This document shows, one piece after another, positions 36,663-45,252 of a stretch of DNA of 64,000 nt (within the stretch, counting starts at the first letter, position 1; every line of letters begins with the position of its first letter). A program made the translations under genes and the position numbers. The notes below the pieces were generated by a model that saw only the letters and a program-made list of their open reading frames with translations, did not search any database and had not been told where the DNA came from. Source of the DNA: Acinetobacter bohemicus ANC 3994 (GTDB lineage Bacteria; Pseudomonadota; Gammaproteobacteria; Pseudomonadales; Moraxellaceae); contig NZ_KB849164.1 in the NCBI RefSeq assembly GCF_000367925.1, positions 846,349 through 910,348 of the forward strand, in the 5' to 3' direction.

Positions 36663-37217
36663 TTAGTAAGTGCTAATAATGACATCCACTTTATGTTCAG
36701 TACCATCCATGCTTTTTATCGCCTGATCAGTAATTTTAACGATGGGCCAAGTAATGAGTTTGCAATTTTCACGTTGTAAAGCTGAATAATAAGTATCTGA
36801 TTTTAGAAACAGCTTATGTTCAGAAGCCGAGTTCGGCATTAACTGTCGTTTTAACCAATTATCTTGAACTTGTGATTCAAGATAACGAATGGCCAATAAT
36901 GCTTTGATCCGATTGTTAAATAAACGACGATTCTTAATAATCAAAGGATGTGAAAGGAGTTTATGGATTCCTTTTTCTGTTTGAGGCAATAAAAAATGTG
37001 GCGTGATTTGAAATACTTTAACCAATTTAGCATGATGACAAATCTGAGCGAGATGCGTCACAGTCATTTGGTTGGCACCAATAACGGCAACATTTAAACC
37101 CGAGAAATCAAATCGTTTGATGTCTTCAGCGGCAACGATTTCGCCCTTAAAATTCTGAAAAAAATCGATTGAGTTTTGAAAGAAACCATCCAATGGATTC
37201 TTTTTTTTGTTAACCAT
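36663..37217 (-). CDS. Short flavin-monooxygenase-like protein, probably partial or decayed
   Basis: 184-aa protein. FSGLNVAVIGANQMTVTHLA near residue 44 looks like the second nucleotide-binding strand-loop of FMO/Baeyer-Villiger monooxygenases, but the usual GxGxxG is reduced to GANQMT. The C-terminus stops at VDVIISTY, where intact FMOs continue with an ATGY motif. An FMO would be ~480-550 aa, so both FAD- and substrate-binding parts are missing. I prefer the ATG at 37217 (AAAGG eight bases upstream); a longer frame to 37280 exists. It is either a specialised short protein or a remnant. Confidence 0.5.
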   Translation of the reverse strand: MVNKKKNPLDGFFQNSIDFFQNFKGEIVAAEDIKRFDFSGLNVAVIGANQMTVTHLAQICHHAKLVKVFQITPHFLLPQTEKGIHKLLSHPLIIKNRRLFNNRIKALLAIRYLESQVQDNWLKRQLMPNSASEHKLFLKSDTYYSALQRENCKLITWPIVKITDQAIKSMDGTEHKVDVIISTY

Positions 37218-37481
37218 TTTCATATCCTTTCTTGTTTTTACTTCGTTGCAGTTGGTTCTGCAATTTATTGGTATATCCAAGATAGAACTTTTGGTAAAGA
37301 TTTTTCTGGAATCTGGTCAGTCATCGTCATCATGCTATGGATGGAAATACCGAAATATTTTTACTTAAAATTTATGACCTTGCGTGTGAAACTGGATGAG
37401 CTGATCATAAAAATAAGGCTTGTTCTGAGCGAGCAAGTCTTATTTTTAAATGTCATAGAAGATTTGACTAGGGTTGGGTGA
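37218..37481 (+). pseudogene. Possible 3' remnant of a membrane-protein gene
   Basis: The forward frame reads VAVGSAIYWYIQDRTFGKDF then a hydrophobic stretch IWSVIVIMLWMEIPKYFYLK and MTLRVKLDELIIKIRL. It has protein-like composition with a clear membrane helix but no start codon outside the neighbouring reverse gene. An intrinsic terminator (37412-37447) lies inside its last codons. This fits a gene that lost its 5' part at a rearrangement. It could also be chance. Confidence 0.3.
37412..37447 (+). terminator. Rho-independent terminator, forward
   Basis: AATAAGGCTTGTTC pairs with GAGCAAGTCTTATT (two G-T pairs) and is followed by TTTTT. It supports a former or current forward transcript ending here. 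Confidence 0.7.
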
Positions 37482-37511
37482 TGAAAAGAAAATACCGTGC
37501 TTTAGCACAGC

Positions 37512-37988
37512 TTAATTTTTTTCATCATCATGCTCTATATTTTCAAAGGGTGTTTGTGGATAATGAGGCACGCTTGGCGGTTGTGTATGCATTCGAAGAT
37601 AGCCTAAATCGCGAATATTTTTTTGTACCGCAACTGCGCCAAATAAGCTCAGTAAAAACGCCATGATATAAAAGCCTTTTTCACTTAATTCAAGTGAAGC
37701 ATTCCATAAACCAATGCTCAGCAGTGCAATGCAGATCACAATGGAAGCCCAACAAAGTCCAAAATAAATAGCGGTGACATGAACGCCTTCGAGCTTATCT
37801 CGGATAATTTTTTGTAAAGATACTGCTGCGAATAAACCATACAAAATGAGAATTAAATAATAACCTTTTTCATTGAGTAGCATGTCTGCATTCCACAAAC
37901 CGATCATATACGCTGCTGCACCTGCAATCAGAGCAACCCAACTTGCGGCGATAAATGCAGATGTTGGTTTATTAATATATTGATTCAT
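37512..37988 (-). CDS. YiaA/YiaB-family inner membrane protein
   Basis: 158-aa protein with two copies of the YiaAB two-helix unit: ASWVALIAGAAAYMIGLWNADMLLNEKGYY and ASIVICIALLSIGLWNASLELSEKGFY. Each is followed by a short LQKIIRD or VQKNIRDL motif, so there are four membrane helices. A slightly longer start at 38000 is possible; 37988 has GGA eight bases upstream. Family function unknown. The C-terminal tail is Pro/Asp/Glu rich. Confidence 0.85.
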   Translation of the reverse strand: MNQYINKPTSAFIAASWVALIAGAAAYMIGLWNADMLLNEKGYYLILILYGLFAAVSLQKIIRDKLEGVHVTAIYFGLCWASIVICIALLSIGLWNASLELSEKGFYIMAFLLSLFGAVAVQKNIRDLGYLRMHTQPPSVPHYPQTPFENIEHDDEKN

Positions 37989-38122
37989 TCTGTTTTCCAT
38001 TTTTGTATTGGATTGTTTTTTATATCACCATTATGCAGAAGCTGAACAGGATCGCAAATGCTGTTTAATCTGAACTGGGTAAAGTTAATAATGATGTAAG
38101 CAGCGTTATGGTGATTTGCAAT

Positions 38123-38154
38123 AAAAAAATAGCACCTTAGATAGGTGCTATTTT
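38123..38154 (-). terminator. Rho-independent terminator of the LLM oxidoreductase gene
   Basis: ATAGCACCT and AGGTGCTAT with a T run on the reverse strand, 17 bp beyond the stop. Confidence 0.85.
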
Positions 38155-38170
38155 GGCAGTATTAAAGGGA

Positions 38171-39172
38171 TTAAGCGTTTTTGATATTCATTAATAATTC
38201 AAAGTTTTCGATACGCTTGCCTGTGTCATAAATATCACAAGTGAAAATAAATTCATCGACATCGTATTTTTCTAAGAGCATTTCTAAACCAGCTTTGACC
38301 GTGTCTGGTGAACCAATTTGAGCCATGGCATAGAAATTATCGACAGACATTTTTTCTGCGGGTGACCACAGTCCATCCATCGTTGTAACAGGGGCTTTAA
38401 GTTTTAAGCTTTGTCCACGCATTAAGCCAAGAACACGTTGATATGCACTGGTGGCTAAGTATTCAGCTTCTGCATCTGTTTGCGCGACCACAGCTGGAAC
38501 GCCCATAGAAACATAAGGTTTGTCTAAATATTCAGAAGGTTCAAAGTTTTCTCTATACAGTTGGATGGCTTGTCCCAACATGCGTGGTGCAAAGTGCGAA
38601 GCAAAAGAATAGGGAAGTCCTAATTTTGCAGCCAATTGTGCACTAAATAAACTTGAGCCTAATAACCAAACTGGAACATAAGTGTTTTGTCCCGGCGTGG
38701 CAATAATACGTTGCTGTGGGGTAGGTTCTTTAAAATATTGCAGTATTTCCAAAACATCTTGTGGAAATTGATCTTCTGTTTCTTGGCGGCCACGACGTAA
38801 GGCACGCATGGTTACTTGGTCAGTTCCGGGTGCGCGTCCAAGACCCAGTTCAACACGGTCAGGATAGAGGGTTGCTAAAGTGCCAAATTGTTCTGCAACA
38901 ACCAGTGGTGCATGGTTCGGCAACATAATACCGCCTGAGCCCAATTTTAAAGTTTCAGTATTCGCTAAGATATAACCCAATAAAACGGCGGTTGCAGAGC
39001 TGGCAATACCATCCATATTGTGATGTTCTGCAAGCCAGAGGCGTTTGTAGCCTAATTCTTCTGCTTTTTGTGCAAGTGCCAAAGCATGATGAAGTGAAAA
39101 CTGAATGCTTTTATCATCACGAACGGGAGCAAGTTCAAGGATTGAAAAAGGGGTGTCTTTTAATGAGCGCAT
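38171..39172 (-). CDS. LLM-class flavin-dependent oxidoreductase
   Basis: 333-aa bacterial luciferase-like monooxygenase of the YhbW/MsnO8 type. SILELAPV at the N-terminus, EELGYKRLWLAEHHNMDGIAS near 44, and GSGGIMLPNHAPLVVAEQFGTLATLYPDRVELGLGRAPGTD near 79-120 are diagnostic. The ATG at 39172 is preferred over a TTG four codons upstream. Likely uses FMNH2; substrate unknown. Monocistronic. Confidence 0.9.
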   Translation of the reverse strand: MRSLKDTPFSILELAPVRDDKSIQFSLHHALALAQKAEELGYKRLWLAEHHNMDGIASSATAVLLGYILANTETLKLGSGGIMLPNHAPLVVAEQFGTLATLYPDRVELGLGRAPGTDQVTMRALRRGRQETEDQFPQDVLEILQYFKEPTPQQRIIATPGQNTYVPVWLLGSSLFSAQLAAKLGLPYSFASHFAPRMLGQAIQLYRENFEPSEYLDKPYVSMGVPAVVAQTDAEAEYLATSAYQRVLGLMRGQSLKLKAPVTTMDGLWSPAEKMSVDNFYAMAQIGSPDTVKAGLEMLLEKYDVDEFIFTCDIYDTGKRIENFELLMNIKNA

Positions 39173-39307
39173 CTGTTTTCTCAAATATAGAATCTAACTA
39201 GAGCATACGATGACTGATTGAACTTGTATATCGTTTTTTTTCGATATATGTGTTATTTCAATATATCGGGTATGTTGATCTATTTTAGGTGCCTCTTTAG
39301 CAGCCAT

Positions 39308-39335
39308 AAAAAAAGCACCTATATTAAGGTGCTTT
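39308..39335 (-). terminator. Rho-independent terminator of the first glycine-zipper gene
   Basis: AAAGCACCT and AGGTGCTTT, with the T run on the reverse strand, 17 bp after the stop at 39353. Confidence 0.85.
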
Positions 39336-39352
39336 AAATTAAATCTTTAGCA

Positions 39353-39859
39353 TTAACGATGGTTTTTATAATGTCCGCGATGGCGACCATTGTCGTGTCT
39401 GTAATTGCGGTCATTGTAGCTGTATTTGCTGTTGCGATAGCCATTGTTGTTATAACGGTCGCGGTCATCACGATCTTCATCATAGCGACGGTCTTCACTG
39501 ACTTTTTTACCCAGTACAGAACCACCCGCAGCGCCTAGCGCTGAACCAACATAGCCACCAGTTGTACCGGCAACATTTTTACCGACAGTATAACCACCCA
39601 CACCACCTAAACCGCCGCCAATTGCAGCACCTGTACGGTTACGACGATCACTTGAGATCGCAGCGCCACCAGCCCCACCAATTGCAGAACCAATGATTGC
39701 CCCAGTGTTGCCACCCATTTGTTTACCAAGCGCAGTACCGACCACACTGCCTAAAGCAGAAGTTGCGGCTACACGTGTAGAGCTATCAGCATAGGTTGTT
39801 GTTGCTGTTACGGCTGATGTTGCAACTACAGCGGCAAGAATCATTGAATTAAATTTCAT
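39353..39859 (-). CDS. Glycine-zipper 2TM domain protein (exported)
   Basis: 168-aa exported protein. A signal peptide (MKFNSMILAAVVATSAVTATTTYA) precedes a glycine-zipper region (~30-110) with repeating GxxxG units: GSVVGTALGKQMGGNTGAIIG, GGAGGAAI, GGGLGGVGGYTVG and GSALGAAGGSVLG. It ends in a charged Asp/Arg/Tyr/His-rich tail (EDRDDRDRYNNNGYR, RHDNGRHRGHY). AAGGAG precedes the ATG at 39859. Such domains insert in or span membranes in Rickettsia 17-kDa-antigen-like proteins. A close paralogue lies 530 bp away. Confidence 0.85.
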   Translation of the reverse strand: MKFNSMILAAVVATSAVTATTTYADSSTRVAATSALGSVVGTALGKQMGGNTGAIIGSAIGGAGGAAISSDRRNRTGAAIGGGLGGVGGYTVGKNVAGTTGGYVGSALGAAGGSVLGKKVSEDRRYDEDRDDRDRYNNNGYRNSKYSYNDRNYRHDNGRHRGHYKNHR

Positions 39860-40022
39860 GGCAAACTCCTTTTTGAAGCTTTCGTTATATCTTGAGCCTA
39901 ATGTAGTCAAAGATTTGGAAATGAAGATGAACAATGTGTTAATCGTTTGTATTCTTTGTCTACTCAATTTATTCATGATTGGTAGGGGCTGTTCATGATG
40001 TAAACAAGTACCGACTAAAAAG

Positions 40023-40347
40023 TAATGTCAATCAGTTTAATGTTTTAGACATAAATTCCTTAATTTTTATTATTTATGAAGATTTTTATATCTTTGAATC
40101 AGATGCTTGGAGCTAGTTTGGTTCTATGATTTAACTCAAATGAGTAGTAGCACTTGATAAAAAAGACATCTTATGCATAGTTTAAATTATTTATTTAAAA
40201 CAATGCTTAGCACAAAATTTGTCAAATCTTTTTATTGCTGGATTAATCGCAGAAACCGGACTGTTTAAAGTGGATGATATTTTTGTCAATTAGATAACAT
40301 TTAGAATTTAAAAAAATGCCAGTCAATTTCTAAACTGACTGGCATTT
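40023..40347. repeat. Degenerate copy of the 349-bp inverted-repeat element
   Basis: The left end TAATGTCAATCAGTTTA and the right end (read on the other strand) AAATGCCAGTCAGTTTA are terminal inverted repeats. The interior shares blocks with 52229-52577: CCTTAATTTTTA, TTGGAGCT, CAAATGAG, AAATC...TTTTATTG and TCGCAGAAACC. No target duplication is visible, so it is probably an old copy. Its right-end hairpin (40314-40350) is followed by a T run and probably acts as the terminator of the second glycine-zipper gene in reverse orientation or of forward transcripts. Confidence 0.75.
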
Positions 40348-40389
40348 TTAAAATAAGAGATTTTTATTATTCAGTTAGCTAATGATAAC

Positions 40390-40821
40390 TTAGCGATGGT
40401 TACGACGGTATTTTTTAGAGTGCTTTTTATAAGAGCGTTGGTCAGCATGACGGTCTTCAGATACTTTTTTACCCAGTACAGAACCACCGGCAGCACCTAA
40501 AGCTGAACCTACATAACCACCAGTTGTACCACCTACGCTTTTACCTACAGTATAACCACCCACACCACCTAAACCACCGCCGATCGCAGCGCCAGTACGG
40601 TCGCGTTTGTTTGCTGACACAGCAGCACCACCCGCACCACCAATAGCAGAACCAATCATTGCGCCAGTATTACCGCCCATGCTTTTACCAATAGCTGTAC
40701 CTGCTACACTACCTAATGCAGAAGTTGCTGCTACGCGAGTTGTATTATCAGCATGAGCATTCACTGCCATTATTGAGGTTGCTGCTAATGTTGCGCTTAA
40801 TAATAATGCATTAAGTTTCAT
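40390..40821 (-). CDS. Glycine-zipper 2TM domain protein, paralogue
   Basis: 143-aa exported protein. The signal peptide MKLNALLLSATLAATSIMAVNAHA is followed by a glycine-zipper region almost identical in layout to the neighbour at 39353: ALGSVAGTAIGKSMGGNTGAMIG through GGSVLGKKVSEDR. The tail is shorter and Lys/Arg/His-rich (YKKHSKKYRRNHR), so charge differs from the Asp/Arg-rich tail of its paralogue. GGAG precedes the ATG at 40821. The two genes are a tandem duplication with the element remnant between them. Confidence 0.85.
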   Translation of the reverse strand: MKLNALLLSATLAATSIMAVNAHADNTTRVAATSALGSVAGTAIGKSMGGNTGAMIGSAIGGAGGAAVSANKRDRTGAAIGGGLGGVGGYTVGKSVGGTTGGYVGSALGAAGGSVLGKKVSEDRHADQRSYKKHSKKYRRNHR

Positions 40822-40839
40822 AGTTAACTCCATGTCCAA

Positions 40840-41187
40840 AAAAGCGGACCATTGTAATTGCTTTCGATGGCGCTAAATGTAACAAAAATATTTGGTGAAA
40901 TATGGAGATGACGAAGCAGAGTTATGTGGTTTAGTGTCTGCTTTGTATTAGTTTTATTAAAAATGTGTAGAAAAGCCCGTCAAAGATACATTTGCAATTG
41001 AAATATGAATAAACCTAGGAGTGATTTAAATCACATTTTTAAAAACGCCTTTTTGAATAAGAGGATTCGTCGCAACAATATCTATGTCATTTAAACCCGA
41101 GAATCGTTACACTAGGCACAATTTTTTTGAGCTGATCTATGTTCTATAAGGCATAGAGATAGCCATTGTCTTGAGATATTTTGCAAA
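40840..41187. other. Intergenic region upstream of prfA
   Basis: About 350 bp holding the divergent promoters of the glycine-zipper gene and prfA. A palindromic stretch GTGATTTAAATCAC lies near 41021-41034 and could be an operator. No gene is seen. Confidence 0.45.
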
Positions 41188-42276
41188 ATGAAAGAATCGT
41201 TACGTTTACGATTAGATCAACTTTCTGACCGTCATGAAGAATTAAACGCATTGCTTGCGGATATAGAAGTCATTTCTGACAACAAACGCTTTCGTCAACT
41301 TTCGCGTGAGCATAATGACTTAACAGAAATCACTGAAGTTTGGAAAAAGTACACCCAAGCAGAAAAAGATATTGAAACTGCTGAAGCGATGTTGTCTGAT
41401 CCCGATTTTAAGGAAATGGCGCAAGAAGAGATTAAGGACAATAGGGCCATTATTGCTCAGCTTGAAGCTGATTTAAATATCTTAATGATTCCGAAAGATC
41501 CCAATGATGCCAATTCTGCTTATTTGGAAATTCGTGCGGGAACTGGAGGAGATGAAGCGGCGATCTTCTCTGGCGATTTATATCGCATGTACAGTAAATA
41601 CGCTGAAACGCAAGGCTGGCGTCTTGAAGTGCTGTCTGAAAATGAAGGTGAGCATGGCGGCTATAAAGAAGTCATTTGCCTGATTAATGGTGATGGTGTT
41701 TACGGTCGTTTGAAATTTGAAAGTGGTGCGCATCGTGTACAGCGTGTACCTGCGACGGAATCGCAAGGGCGTGTTCATACTTCTGCATGTACCGTGGCAA
41801 TTTTACCTGAAGTTGATGTCGATACTTCAGTGGAAATCAATTCATCTGAATTACGTATTGATACTTACCGTGCTTCGGGTGCGGGTGGTCAGCATATTAA
41901 CAAAACCGACTCTGCCGTTCGTATTACCCATTTACCAACGGGTACGGTGGTGGAATGTCAGGATGAGCGTTCGCAACATAAGAACAAAGCTAAAGCGATG
42001 GCACTTTTGGTGTCACGTTTAGAAAATGCTAAACGTGCGGCTGCTGATGCGGCAACTTCTGAAATGCGCCGTGATTTGGTGGGTTCAGGTGACCGTTCAG
42101 AACGTATTCGTACTTATAACTATCCGCAAGGTCGTATGACCGATCACCGTATTAACTTAACTTTATATAAGTTAGATGCCGTGATGGAAGGTGATTTAAC
42201 AGAATTACTGGATAGTTTACATCGTGAATATCAAGCAGATCAGTTAGCAATGCTTGCACAGCAGAATGGTGGTTAA
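41188..42276 (+). CDS. prfA: Peptide chain release factor 1
   Basis: 362-aa RF1, decoding UAA/UAG. The stop-codon-reading PAT motif lies in VQRVPATESQGRVHTS near 188-190, and the catalytic GGQ in GAGGQHINKTDSAVRITH near 233-235. RF1-specific length and termini. Its stop overlaps the prmC start (TAATG), the universal prfA-prmC arrangement, which couples it to the enzyme that methylates the GGQ glutamine. Confidence 0.97.
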   Translation: MKESLRLRLDQLSDRHEELNALLADIEVISDNKRFRQLSREHNDLTEITEVWKKYTQAEKDIETAEAMLSDPDFKEMAQEEIKDNRAIIAQLEADLNILMIPKDPNDANSAYLEIRAGTGGDEAAIFSGDLYRMYSKYAETQGWRLEVLSENEGEHGGYKEVICLINGDGVYGRLKFESGAHRVQRVPATESQGRVHTSACTVAILPEVDVDTSVEINSSELRIDTYRASGAGGQHINKTDSAVRITHLPTGTVVECQDERSQHKNKAKAMALLVSRLENAKRAAADAATSEMRRDLVGSGDRSERIRTYNYPQGRMTDHRINLTLYKLDAVMEGDLTELLDSLHREYQADQLAMLAQQNGG

Positions 42277-43094
42277 TGAATATTGCACAGGCATTAGCCT
42301 TACGCGGTGAATCGGAAAGTTACGAACGCCAAGAAAATGCATGGTTGCTTGAACATATTACTAAAATCGATTCTTTTGATTTGGTGATGAAAAAAGCGCA
42401 AGAATTAACAGCAGAGCAAGAGCAAGCCTATGTTACGGCATTGGCGCGTATTGAAGCTGGCGAACCTTTGGCTTATGTGACGGGTTCACAACCATTCTGG
42501 ACTTTAGATTTAAAAGTAACCAAAGATACTTTAGTTCCGCGACCAGATACTGAAGTTTTGGTGGAAACCGTTTTGCATTTAGACTTACCTGAAGATGCTC
42601 GAATCGTCGATTTGGGCACAGGTACAGGTGCGATTGCTTTATCACTTGCCAGTGAGCGTCCAGATTGGTCCATCACTGCAACTGATATCTATCAACCGAC
42701 TTTAGAAGTTGCACAGTTTAATGCAGACAAACATGACTTACCGCAAGTTAAATTTGCTTTAGGTAGTTGGTTTAAAGCGTTAGAGCGTAATCAATTCTTT
42801 GATGTAATTGTATCGAATCCGCCTTATATCGATCCGAATGATAAGCACATGAAGGATTTAGCAACTGAGCCAAAACGTGCTTTAGTCGCAGCGAATAATG
42901 GTTTAGCTGATATTGAATTTATCATTCAAAATGGTAAAAAATGGTTGACTGCCAATGGTTGGATTGCGCTTGAGCACGGTTATAATCAAGGTGGTGTAGT
43001 CTATCAACTGTTTAAAAAATATGGTTATAAAGATATTCAAACCATCAAAGATTACAGCGGTAATAATCGCGTAACGATTGGTTGTTCAAAATAA
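42276..43094 (+). CDS. prmC: Peptide chain release factor N5-glutamine methyltransferase
   Basis: 272-aa SAM-dependent methyltransferase. The SAM motif IVDLGTGTGAIALSLA is near residue 109, and the substrate-glutamine motif NPPYID near 182. It methylates the GGQ Gln of RF1 and RF2. One-base overlap with prfA. Confidence 0.96.
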   Translation: MNIAQALALRGESESYERQENAWLLEHITKIDSFDLVMKKAQELTAEQEQAYVTALARIEAGEPLAYVTGSQPFWTLDLKVTKDTLVPRPDTEVLVETVLHLDLPEDARIVDLGTGTGAIALSLASERPDWSITATDIYQPTLEVAQFNADKHDLPQVKFALGSWFKALERNQFFDVIVSNPPYIDPNDKHMKDLATEPKRALVAANNGLADIEFIIQNGKKWLTANGWIALEHGYNQGGVVYQLFKKYGYKDIQTIKDYSGNNRVTIGCSK

Positions 43095-43113
43095 CCGGAA
43101 AAGAAAGCAATTT

Positions 43114-43141
43114 AAAAAAAAGCGCATTAAGCGCTTTTTTT
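43114..43141 (+). terminator. Rho-independent terminator of prfA-prmC
   Basis: AAAAAGCGC and GCGCTTTTTTT lie 20 bp after the prmC stop. Confidence 0.85.
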
Positions 43142-43407
43142 GCCTATTTATTAAGAGTTTAAGTGTTATTTTACGATCCTTGATTAAAAAGGAGTAGCCT
43201 TGTTTTTCTTTAAGTGTAATTATTTTGTAATTACATCGTATATTTAAATTATTGTAATTATTTTCAGGTAAGATAAAGATTGAGCGATTGCAATGTGCAT
43301 CAGTTTAAATAAAGTGATAACCATAAATAGCACAACGTACAATATAGAACATCAGTGTCGACTATAAATTGCGATCAAAATAAATGATTAAATAATGATT
43401 TATTCAT
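43142..43407. other. Intergenic region with no visible gene
   Basis: Very AT-rich, between prmC and the small acidic protein gene, ending at the terminator of the latter. I see no ORF, repeat or structured RNA in it. Confidence 0.4.
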
Positions 43408-43440
43408 AAAAAAAGCGACTCAAAAGAGTCGCTTTTAAAA
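43408..43440 (-). terminator. Rho-independent terminator of the small acidic protein gene
   Basis: AAAAGCGACTC and GAGTCGCTTTT, with Ts continuing on the reverse strand, 14 bp past the stop. Confidence 0.88.
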
Positions 43441-43453
43441 GCCATTTACAATA

Positions 43454-43807
43454 TTACATTGGGTAATCTTGTAGGCAATCGGATACTTCAACTTGCTCTA
43501 AAGCATCTGTTTCGAGTGCAAGGCAAAGCGTCACAATTTTTTTCAGATCAGCTAAATATTGTTCATCTTTAAAAGATTCACCTAACTGAAGGGCTTGAAT
43601 ACGGTCAGCGCTAATATCAAGTGCTTGTACTACTTCAATGGCATCGACTTCATTAAAAAATGTAGTTACAGCATGATTTAAGTCAAGGTCTGATGCATTC
43701 AGAATGCTTTGATTCAGTTGCTCTTCAAATTGTGGAGTAGGAGACTGCAAAGCTTGGGTAAAGTTTTGCACGAGACGTTGATCGAGAACATCAATCATTT
43801 TAAGCAT
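43454..43807 (-). CDS. Small acidic cytoplasmic protein of unknown function
   Basis: 117-aa helical, acidic protein (MLKMIDVLDQRLVQNFTQAL ... EVSDCLQDYPM) with no signal or membrane segment. The ATG at 43807 has AAAGG seven bases upstream. It has its own terminator and no close neighbours, with ~475 bp upstream. No family recognised. Confidence 0.65.
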   Translation of the reverse strand: MLKMIDVLDQRLVQNFTQALQSPTPQFEEQLNQSILNASDLDLNHAVTTFFNEVDAIEVVQALDISADRIQALQLGESFKDEQYLADLKKIVTLCLALETDALEQVEVSDCLQDYPM

Positions 43808-44283
43808 GTCATAACCTTTAAAAGAAATCAGGTGATTAAACAGGGGGAGTACAGCCGAAAGTAAGCATTAAAGAATGCTTTAAAATTGAGTGAAAAATAA
43901 TCTATTTTGGAGCTTTTTGCAAACACATTCCGATAAATGAAACATTGATTTTTTAAGCTAATGAAAACCTTAAAATTATTGAATAAAAAAGTTTTTGACA
44001 CCTCATCATGCTAATCAAAGAGATTAGTATTTATATAAATGAAGCATAGAGTTCAAAATATCGTTAAATTTGGATTAGAAAATTATTGAAAATAATTATA
44101 AGTATTTGAAATTATTCTACTTAATTTTATTATTTAGAGGCATTTTTTTATTTGGCGATAACTGATTGAAACTAAAAAATATCAAAGAAATTCAAGCCAT
44201 GATGACAAGCTAAAGCAACATTATTTTCATAACTTTGCTTTAGCTGTACTTTTCTTGGGTATAAATGGTGAATGCTTAAGCCA
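43808..44283. other. Intergenic region with no visible gene
   Basis: Strongly AT-rich; holds the promoter of the small acidic protein gene. No ORF with a plausible start, no repeat shared with the rest of the window, and no clear terminator for the lipase-chaperone-like gene beyond weak hairpins. Confidence 0.4.
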
Positions 44284-45243
44284 CTAATTAAAGTGTTTTT
44301 GTCGTAGTTGTTCTAGCCGTAATTGATATTGCTGCTGCCAAGTACTTTCAGGCAAGCTTTGTTTTTGCTGGTTCATTTCTTGGTTTAAAGTTGCAAGCTC
44401 CGATTGATAACTCGCCACTTGTTGCTGTTGCTGAGAGACTTGTTGTTCACGCGCAGCCAATTGTGCGGCTTCTTTAGGTGAGAAGTAACTGTTAAGCAAC
44501 TGTTGGGTAATCTTTTGTTGTTGTGCAGGGTCGGTGACACCAATTAAAGCCAATTTAAGGGCTTTATCATAACTGCCACTTTGACCATCAATATTTTTGC
44601 TTGGGTTTTTATATTGTTGTTGCAGTTGTGCAAGTTCACTCAGACGTTGTTGTTGCGTCATTTGCGGTGCTCGATTTAGTAGTTCGCCATAGGCAAACTG
44701 ATAGCTGGCAAATTCTTTTTCTTCAGCAAAGCCGAGTTGTGCTTCTTTTTGACCTAAAATCTGCTCACGTAAATTCCAAATTTCCTGATAACGCTGCTGT
44801 GGTGTCATTTGCGTTGACATTATTTTAGCTTGCATTTCTTTTTCATAGAGCGGTAAGCGTTCAAGCAATTGTTCTAAAGTTTGGGCAAATTGTTGATCAG
44901 GATATTCGGCTAATACCTGTTTTAATAGTGCCTGACAGTTTGCATCAGGGCAGTTTTGCTGTAACTGGGTCAATAATTGTGTGACATTGCCCGGATTTTT
45001 TTGAAAGAATTGAATCATTTGTTTAATCGATTCTTGTTGCTGTTGTTGCTGCATTTTTGACTCGTCATTGTTTGCAGCGGCAAGCTTGTCTTGCAAACCT
45101 TTTGGCTGACCAGTTTTTGTAAGGGACGGTGATGACGTCTGAGTTTGATCCGATGTGGCATATGATGGGCCAAGACCCAACCATATAACCACACCAATCA
45201 CCAATAAACTCAGCACCAAAGCAATAAGCCCAAAGCGCTTCAT
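44284..45243 (-). CDS. Lipase-chaperone (Lif/LifO)-like membrane-anchored protein
   Basis: 319-aa protein with one N-terminal membrane helix (residues ~5-24). A low-complexity linker and Gln-rich helical repeats follow. NLREQILGQKEAQLGFAEEKEFASYQFAY near residue 168 and KLALIGVTDPAQQQ... FSPKEAAQLAAREQ match the helical arms of lipase foldases. The foldase RxxFDY motif is not present. Lif proteins fold secreted lipases in the periplasm. Here the upstream partner is a sphingomyelinase-type phosphodiesterase rather than a lipase, nine bp away. The likely client is therefore that enzyme (inference). Confidence 0.6.
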   Translation of the reverse strand: MKRFGLIALVLSLLVIGVVIWLGLGPSYATSDQTQTSSPSLTKTGQPKGLQDKLAAANNDESKMQQQQQQESIKQMIQFFQKNPGNVTQLLTQLQQNCPDANCQALLKQVLAEYPDQQFAQTLEQLLERLPLYEKEMQAKIMSTQMTPQQRYQEIWNLREQILGQKEAQLGFAEEKEFASYQFAYGELLNRAPQMTQQQRLSELAQLQQQYKNPSKNIDGQSGSYDKALKLALIGVTDPAQQQKITQQLLNSYFSPKEAAQLAAREQQVSQQQQQVASYQSELATLNQEMNQQKQSLPESTWQQQYQLRLEQLRQKHFN

Positions 45244-45252
45244 TGATATTCC

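Noticed and set aside
37478..37666. 62-codon forward frame overlapping the YiaA-like gene
   Set aside because: Mostly antisense to a well-supported gene; no family features.
39334..39525. 63-codon reverse frame rich in Thr, Ala, Ile and Met
   Set aside because: Out-of-frame shadow of the low-complexity tail of the glycine-zipper gene.
41717..42022. 101-codon frame inside prfA
   Set aside because: Shadow frame within a certain gene; composition follows prfA codons.
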